From Ichthyophis bannanicus (lineage: Eukaryota > Chordata > Amphibia > Gymnophiona > Ichthyophiidae), in assembly GCA_033557465.1 (NCBI GenBank), contig CM066031.1, positions 1,232,847,312 to 1,232,911,311 on the forward strand: a DNA stretch of 64,000 bases. Reading direction: 5' to 3'. The first letter of the stretch is position 1, and each line of letters starts with the position of its first letter. A program made the position numbers and the translations under genes. Below, piece after piece: positions 56,880 through 64,000 of this stretch. The notes beneath the pieces were generated by a model that saw only the letters and a program-made list of their open reading frames with translations, searched no databases and was not told where the DNA came from.

Positions 56880-57095
56880 ATACAATGTGTGCCTTTGAGT
56901 CAGTCCTGACTCTTTGTGACCCAGAGACTCCAGGGTTTTCTTGTCAGTGTCACTGGAAGTAGATTGTCGGGTCTTTCTTCCAAGGTAATGGAGGGTTACG
57001 TGACTTGCCCAAGGCCACATGGAGTGCTAGTGTGAATTGAGCCCTGGTTGCTTGGGGTCCAAACCAGTTTTCTAACCACTAGGCTACTCCTCCAC
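56880..57095 (-). mobile_element. tRNA-headed SINE
   Basis: Minus strand: AGGAGTAGCCTAGTGGTTAG (A-box-like) near 57090, a weak B box (TTTGGACCCCAAGC), then GGCCTTGGGCAAGTCACGTA and a 3' block ending near 56885. Related to the SINEs at 6060 and 10752 by its head and CTTGGGCAAG block. Confidence 0.6.
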
Positions 57096-57285
57096 TCTTT
57101 GATCACATTGACACTTGTATCTACTGATTTGCTGGTCATGTACATGGACCACCTGTGCTCACATCCTTGTACGGTGGCAGCTGTGTATCTGCTAGCCATT
57201 TGCCACATCACTGGGTATTATAGGTTCCCATACACACCCTCCCTTTGGGGTAATATTTGTGTGTTGTGCTCAGTGTGCTGTTTGG

Positions 57286-57339
57286 GGTAGTGGTTAGAGG
57301 CATGTGCTATAACGCCATAGTTTGCAGGTTTGATCCCCA
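57286..57339 (+). repeat. tRNA-like (A/B box) module
   Basis: GGTAGTGGTTAGAGGC and GGTTTGATCCCC spaced as in a type 2 Pol III promoter. No full cloverleaf is seen. Confidence 0.55.
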
Positions 57340-57949
57340 CATGTGGTTTACCTTTTTATTTTCTGTTGTGCTAACTGGACCATTAGGTGCCAGCAGGTTC
57401 ATCACCTCTACACACACCCTTCCCTCTCTTCACTGTACACCAAGGTGCGCCCTCTGTGCTGCCTAGCCATCAAATATTATCTGTTACATAGGTCTCTTTC
57501 TTTATGGTGTTTACATGGCAGTGCACTTGGGGGTTTTGTATTGCTGTAGTTCAGCTGGTGTGTGGTACACCTGTTTGCATGTTGAATTCTCTCCTGTCCT
57601 GTTCCAGATTTTGCACCAGCTCCACAGAGCATCCTCTGCTGCCCTTGGGGATTAGTTTCTTTCCTCTTTTGCATGCTGTATCCACTGCATAACATTTCAT
57701 TGTGTGTGTGCATGTGTCTCTGGTCCCAATTACAGACTGTGATCTGATCTGTACACAGCAGACCTGCATGTGCATTTGGTCATGGTTACTGTTGGGGGTT
57801 TGCCTGTCCTGACAGCCAGCAGGCGTCTTGTGTGATACCCTGCACTATTTTCATATGCAGCCTTTGCTAATGAGCTCACGTTGGTGGTGTGGCCTACCGG
57901 TTTGTGCATTGCCATTTGTGGTGCTGGTCATAGGTGTGATTCCTCTCTA

Positions 57950-58765
57950 TTCTCTTTCATTTGTATGCTTGTCCTGCAGAACTAGTTTTCATTCATGTGA
58001 CAGTCATATCTGGGCAGATCTGTGCTGTGAGCACATTGTACCCTCATCAGAGTTGTGAACCATCCTTCTGTCCATCTTCTGTCTGCCAGCTGTGTGCCAT
58101 CCTACCCTGATGTGCATGCTGCTACCCCACGTCCTGCACTCCTACACATTCCTGCATTGCAGCTCTCCCTGGTTGCCTCTCCTGTGTGTGCTCTGCATAG
58201 CACTGCTACTCCACTGTCATCCTGATATTTCACCTATCCTGCCATTTCTGGCTCCTCTGCTGCACACATCTTCCCATCCTCTGTCACACACTGTAATTAT
58301 TGCATGGTACATTACCATTACTCTGTGCATAGCTACAGCTGCCCCCGATATGTTTGTCCATTTTTCTAGCTGCCACATGGGCTGGAGCTGATTTGTGTGG
58401 TCCATCAGCTCTGATCTACGTCCTTCTTTTACTTATGCATTGTCTTTCCTTTCTGCTCTGTGCAGTGTTAGGGTTACGTGTGTGTTTGGCACATACCTCT
58501 CTTGCCCTTCAAATTGGGGGATCTTGCTGCTCTTGGACAATGTTTTTGGGTTCACCTATACATCCTTGGGGCATCTTACGCCACACCTTCGATTCAGGCA
58601 GCTTATGGGGTGCCTACTATGGTGCCTTGGGAGTTGGCAACCTTTCAACATGGCCTCTGGGGAACATTATAACTCGCTTTTGCTGACGTGGTTGTTTAGG
58701 ATGTGCCTTCTGGTGCACCCTAAAAGGTGCATTAATTTATGACACTGGGGTGGGGTTCTTTTTAG
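57950..58765 (+). repeat. Right-arm block shared with copy D
   Basis: This segment is the reverse complement of about 14570-15330, readable through blocks such as CACATTCCTGCATTGCAGCT and GCTGCCCCCGATAT. It is absent from A, B and C, so it marks an internal deletion in those. Confidence 0.7.
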
Positions 58766-58769
58766 ATGG

Positions 58770-60120
58770 CAGCACAGATTGTTGTACAGTTGCAAGCAGA
58801 AAAAGCAATTACCTCTGCCAACCTTATTCATTAGGAACACTGGGGATTTGAACCCATGACCCCTGCACCATCAGTTAGTGTCTTAACCATTGTGCTACAC
58901 TGCTGCTCCTCCTTGCATGTCAGCACACCTACTTAAGATTTTCATGCGTTAAAATGCACAGTGCTGCCATCAAAAACAGTGCTATGACCTTGCCGTGCCT
59001 CATAGGGCACCCTCTATGGCACCCTATAGGCCACCCTTTAAGCAACATTGTAGGGTGCCTTGGCGGACAATGCACTTTAAAATGTGCCCTCTGGGGTACC
59101 TTATGGGGTGCCTTATGCAGGACCTTATGTTACAGCGCTTTGAGAGTGCGTTTGCTAGCAGCAGTAATTTAAAAAAATTAAAATGCCTCATAATGCAATA
59201 TTACACATAACAGGTAGTGCCTCAGCCAGCCTTATTCATTGGGCACAGTGGGGGATTGAACCCATGACCCATGTACCACCAGTCAGTGTCTTAACCATTG
59301 TGCTACACTGCTGCTCCTCCTTGCATGTCAGCACACCTACTTAAGATTTTCATGCGTTAAAATGCACAGTGATGCCATCAAAAACAGTGCTATGACCTTG
59401 CTGTGCCTCATAGGGCACACTATATGGTGCCCTGTAGGCCACCCTTTAAGCAACATTGTAGGGTGCCTTGGCGGACAGTGCACTTTAAAATGTGCCCTCT
59501 GGGGTACCTTATGGAGTGCCTTATGCAGCACCTTATGTTACAGCGCTTTGAGAGTGTGTTTGCTAGCAGCAGTAATTAAAATAAAATTAAAATGCCTCAT
59601 AATGCAATATTACACATAACAGGTAGTGCCTCAGCCAGCCTTATTCATTGGGAACAGTGGGGGATTGAACCCTTTACCCCTGCACCATCAGTCAGTGTCT
59701 TAACCATTGTGCTACACTGTTGCTCATCGGTGCATGTCAGCGCACCTACTTAAGATTTCCATGCGTTAAAATGCACAGTACTGCCATCAAAAACAGTGCT
59801 ATGACCTTGCCGTGCCTCATAGGGCACCCTATATGGCGCCCTATAGGCCACCCTTTAAGCAACATTGTAGGGTGCCGTGGCGGAGAGTGCACTTTAAAAT
59901 GTGCCCTCTGGGATACCTTATGGGGTGCCTTATGCAGCACCTTATGTTACAGCGCTTTGAGAGTGCATTTGCTAGCAGCAGTAATTAAAATAAAATTAAA
60001 ATGTCTCATAATGCAACATTACACATAACAGGTAGTGCCTTAGCCAGCCTTATTCATTGGGCACAGTGTGGGATTGAACCCATCACCATCAGTCAGTGTC
60101 TTCACCATTGTACTGCAGCT
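58770..60120 (+). repeat. 409-bp tandem repeat with tRNA-like modules, about 3.3 units
   Basis: The AACCC of the B-box-like core recurs at 58851, 59259, 59668 and 60077 (spacing 408, 409, 409). Each unit has, on the minus strand, an A-box-like TAGCACAATGGTTAAGAC and B-box-like GGTTCAATCCC, followed by a GGCACC/GGTGCC-rich block. It is a tandem version of the arm found as a palindrome near the right end of A-C. Confidence 0.9.
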
Positions 60121-60333
60121 CTGTTCCTCTGTTTGCACATCAGCACGCCTGCTTATGCTTCCCGCGCGCGCTTCTCGTGCGCTAATGTGCGCGGCGCACA
60201 TTAGCACGGAGCGCACACGAGCGCGTGATAATCCCGGTTTGCTATGTTAAGACTGAAACGCCCACTCCTTATATGGCATCCTGCACACTAGCGCCGGGCG
60301 CACATTAGGACGGTTTAGTAAACATACCCCATA

Positions 60334-61450
<1,117 letters not shown>

Positions 61451-61564
61451 TATAAACGTTTCTGATTAAAAAGGAGGATCTGTTTCCTGGGAGTGATTGT
61501 TCCTCTCCTGACAGACAGTACAACAAAAATAATTGATTGCTCTTTTTGCTTAGCCTTTTATTAG

Positions 61565-62141
61565 ATTATAATAATCATGCAGATGACATAAAACTATTTA
61601 AAGTTGTTAAAAACAATTAGGCTGTGGAAAATTGCAATAGGATCTTGATAAATTGGAAGACTAGAGGAGAGGCTACAAAGGTTAAGGCTCTTCAACCTGG
61701 AAAAGAGATGGCTGAGGGGAGATATGATAGAGGTCTATAAATTAATGAATGGAGTGGAACGGGTAAATGTAGATCGATTGTTTACGTTATCAGAATATAG
61801 AAAGACTAGGGGACATGTAATGAAGCTACAGGGTAAACTATTTAAGACAAATAAGAGAAAATATTTTTTCACTCAACGTGTAATCAAACTCTGGAATTTG
61901 TTACCGGAGGATGTAGTAAAGGCTGTTAGTGTAGCTGGGTTTAAAAAATGTTTGGACAAGTTCCTGGAGGAAAGGTTCATAAACCATTATTAAAAAGAAG
62001 GGACCCAGGATATTAGTGCTTGACCCAATACAAGCATTGTGGAACCTGTGTCTTTTGGGGAAACTGCTAGGTATGTATGACCTAGATTGGCCACTGTTGG
62101 AAACAGGATACTGGGCTTGATGGACCTTGGTCTAACCCAGT
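61565..62141 (+). pseudogene. CR1 fragment: RT end and complete 3' tail
   Basis: HADDIKLFKVVK (RT core), then after a deletion the frame 61724-61993 ([14 protein letters not shown] to [13 protein letters not shown]), then the CR1 3' UTR ending GACCTTGGTCTAACCCAGTA and TTCTTATG repeats. Confidence 0.8.
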
Positions 62142-62408
62142 ATGGCATTTCTTATGTTCTTATGGGCATCCAAATGGCAGATGAAATTTAATGTGGACAA
62201 GTGCAAAGTCATGCACCTAGGGAAGAACAACCAAAACAATGGTTACACGATGCAAGGTTCCACATTAGGAACCATCACTCAGGAAAAGGATTTAGGCATC
62301 ATCGTGGATGTTAAAACCCAGTGTGCTGCGACGGCCAAGAGAGCAAATAGAATACTAGGTATCATAAGGAAAGTAATGGAGAATAAAACAAAGGATATTA
62401 TAATGCCT
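62142..62408 (+). pseudogene. Second CR1 fragment, left part
   Basis: WQMKFNVDKCKVMHLG to VMENKTKDIIMPLY, the C-terminal part of CR1 RT. It is broken by a LINE at 62409 and resumes at about 63893 with GGTGCGACTGCACCTTTAAT to the end of the window. Confidence 0.8.
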
Positions 62409-63892
62409 CTGTATTGTTTATTTATTTATTTACAGTTCTTCTATACTGCGCTTTTTCATATCAGTGCGGTTTACAATTAACAGAAATATTGCCACAGACG
62501 AACAGCCATAGGCTTACATTATAACAGGATGGAAAACTTGGGATAGAGAATATGGGCTGCTACGTTCATCGCCATTTGCAATGGGTTAAGGGTGCTCTTG
62601 GGGAGACCACGAAGGATGATATTCGCGTAATCAAAGTGTGGTGTTACAAGCGACTGGAATACTGTTCTAAAATCACCTGGCGCTAACACAGGTCTGAGAT
62701 GTCTTAATGTCATGATTTTATTGTAGATAGCCTTGGTGGTGTTCTTTATGTGTTCCTTGAAACTGAGCTGTTGGTCGAGCGTGATTCCCAAGTAACGTAT
62801 CACATTTTTGCAAGGAAGTTCCCCATCTCTCATATTCAAGGTAGTAGGGGGAGAGAAGCTCTTGTTCTTGGTGATAAATTATACCTCAGTTTTCTTGAAA
62901 TTTAGCCGTAGGTTCTGAGATAGGAGCCAGTGAGTGATTGCGTTGAAGCAATCCACTAGAGGGGAAAGGTTAGGCTGCATTATTTTGATTGGCGTGAAGA
63001 GCAAGACATCGTCTGCGTATATGAGAGAGGAAATGTTAAATGAGCGTATAATATCACATATGGGCTGCATATATAAATTGAAAAGTAAAGCAGAGAGGGA
63101 GGAGCCTTGGGGTACTCCTTGAAGTTGTTGGAAAGGGTCAGATGTTGATAGACCTATTCAAACATGTTGCCATCGGTCGGCAAGATAGGATTTGCACAGT
63201 TCCAAGCCATTCCTTGGATACCCTTTTCATGGAGTCGGATGAGGAGTTGCTCATGGTTAACCAAATCAAATGCTGCAGCGATGTCAAGGAAGATAAGTAC
63301 AAATCCATTTGTCAATGCCTCTGATTAAGGTATTGGTAAGTGTTGCTAGTAGGGTCTCGACACCATGTGATTCTCAAAACCCATGTTGGCAAGGATCGAG
63401 GGGAGCTGAGATGTCAATATGTTGTTGAATCTGTCTTTGTACCACTTTCTCTATAAGTCTGGCAAGAAGAGGTATGCTCGAGATCAGGCGATAAGAATCT
63501 GTCTTTGTTGGGTCAAGTTTATTATTTTTCAGGAGGGGGGCATATGGATGTCTGTTTAAGAGCTGTTGGGAATATTCCTGATGAGAAAGACAGCTTCATG
63601 ATGTAGGATAGGGTTGGACTTAGTTCAGCACGCATCGCTCTGATCCAGTATGGTGGACAAGGGTCATTTGGAGCTTAGTGGTGTTGATTGTAGCAATAAG
63701 ATCTGCTATGTATTTCTCTGATGGAGGGTTAAACTCTGTTAGCAGGGACTGTGGGACAGAGATGAAGCTAGATGTAAGACACGGTGCTGAATTAGCTTTG
63801 ATGGACTTAGATTGGAGATAGACTGCATAAAGTTGAGGATGTATTGATTCTGGTTGGGGGGGGGAGGGTTCCTTAATTAGGGATTTCGCAAT
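62409..63892 (-). pseudogene. L2/Rex1-like LINE inserted in CR1
   Basis: Minus strand: RT motif SLIYADDVLLFTPIK (63070-62879) followed by RLNFKKTE, then RYLGITLDQQLSFKEHIKN and FDYANIILRGLPKS (62839-62519), and a TATTTATTTATT-type tail at 62409. The 5' end is truncated. It interrupts the CR1 reading between TCTGTATTG and TTCCATGG. Confidence 0.75.
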
Positions 63893-64000
63893 GTTCCATG
63901 GTGCGACTGCACCTTTAATATTGCATGCAATTCTGGTCGCCGTATCTTAAAAAGGATATAGCATTATTAGAAAAGGTACAGAGAAGAGCCACCAAAATGG
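63893..64000 (+). pseudogene. Second CR1 fragment, right part, runs off window
   Basis: Continues the CR1 at 62142-62408: CAATTCTGGTCGCCGTATCT and AAGGTACAGAGAAGAGC are the usual CR1 3' coding-end blocks. Confidence 0.8.

Larger units (their letters stand above)
39746..60330 (+). mobile_element. Giant PIF/Harbinger-like element, about 20.6 kb, composite
   Basis: Left end GGGGTGTGTTTACTAAAC at 39746, right end GTTTAGTAAACATACCCC ending at 60330, with ATA at 39743-39745 and 60331-60333. Inside are a SANT/Myb gene (minus) and a HARBI1-type transposase (plus), head to head around a palindromic promoter. A second right-type end followed by ATA sits at 43638, so 39746-43638 looks like a non-autonomous unit at the left (copy C), and the left end of the coding element is either shared or lost. 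Tc1 sequence on both sides supports treating the whole as one insertion locus. Confidence 0.6.

Noticed and set aside
61565..62141. Frame 61724-61993 as a host gene
   Set aside because: It is the standard 3' coding end of CR1-type LINEs followed by the CR1 tail.

Overview
Eukaryotic repeat-rich DNA with no host protein-coding gene that I can identify. The repeats (a DIRS-type tyrosine-recombinase retroelement, CR1-type LINEs with the TTCTTATG-type tail, an L1-like LINE, hAT foldback MITEs, Tc1/mariner and PIF/Harbinger elements, tRNA-headed SINEs) point to a non-mammalian tetrapod. An amphibian, possibly a caecilian, is my best guess, but that is inference.

Layout. 1-5.5 kb: DIRS-like element with gag-like, RT-RNaseH-DAM and tyrosine recombinase frames, each with one or two nonsense codons. 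5.7-12.35 kb: a minus-strand CR1-like LINE, apparently split into two halves by ~2.2 kb of other DNA and carrying two SINEs. 13.4-14.3 kb: L1 ORF1 relic. 14.3-20.4 kb: end-less, rearranged copy (D) of a PIF/Harbinger-like family, carrying a 1.3 kb LTR-like insert that contains an ORF, plus a fragment with a hammerhead-like motif. 20.55-26.01 kb: full-length L1-like LINE with 14-bp target duplication. 27.7-32.9 kb and 34.1-38.4 kb: two TIR-bounded non-autonomous family members (A, B). 38.5-39.74 kb: LINE relic, a Tc1 terminus and a 734-bp near-perfect palindrome.

39.75-60.33 kb: the most interesting region. It is bounded by the same TIRs and a 3-bp ATA duplication, and it holds (i) a non-autonomous-like unit (C) at its left, (ii) an apparently intact three-exon SANT/Myb-like gene on the minus strand, (iii) a HARBI1-type transposase with intron and one frameshift on the plus strand, and (iv) between them a near-palindromic bidirectional promoter with mirrored TATA boxes and repeated TGCGCATGCGCA-like sites. 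Its right arm has 409-bp tandem repeats. Tc1 sequences lie on both sides, so the whole unit seems to sit inside an older Tc1 element. 61.5-64 kb: CR1 fragments interrupted by an L2/Rex1-like LINE.

How it works together: in PIF/Harbinger systems a DDE transposase acts with a Myb/SANT partner that binds DNA and assists nuclear entry. Here both genes share one promoter, and the non-autonomous copies A-C (and degraded D) carry the matching ends or internal modules, including many Pol III A/B-box-like (tRNA-like) modules. All splice sites, TSDs and palindromes were read by eye; no alignment or database search was run.
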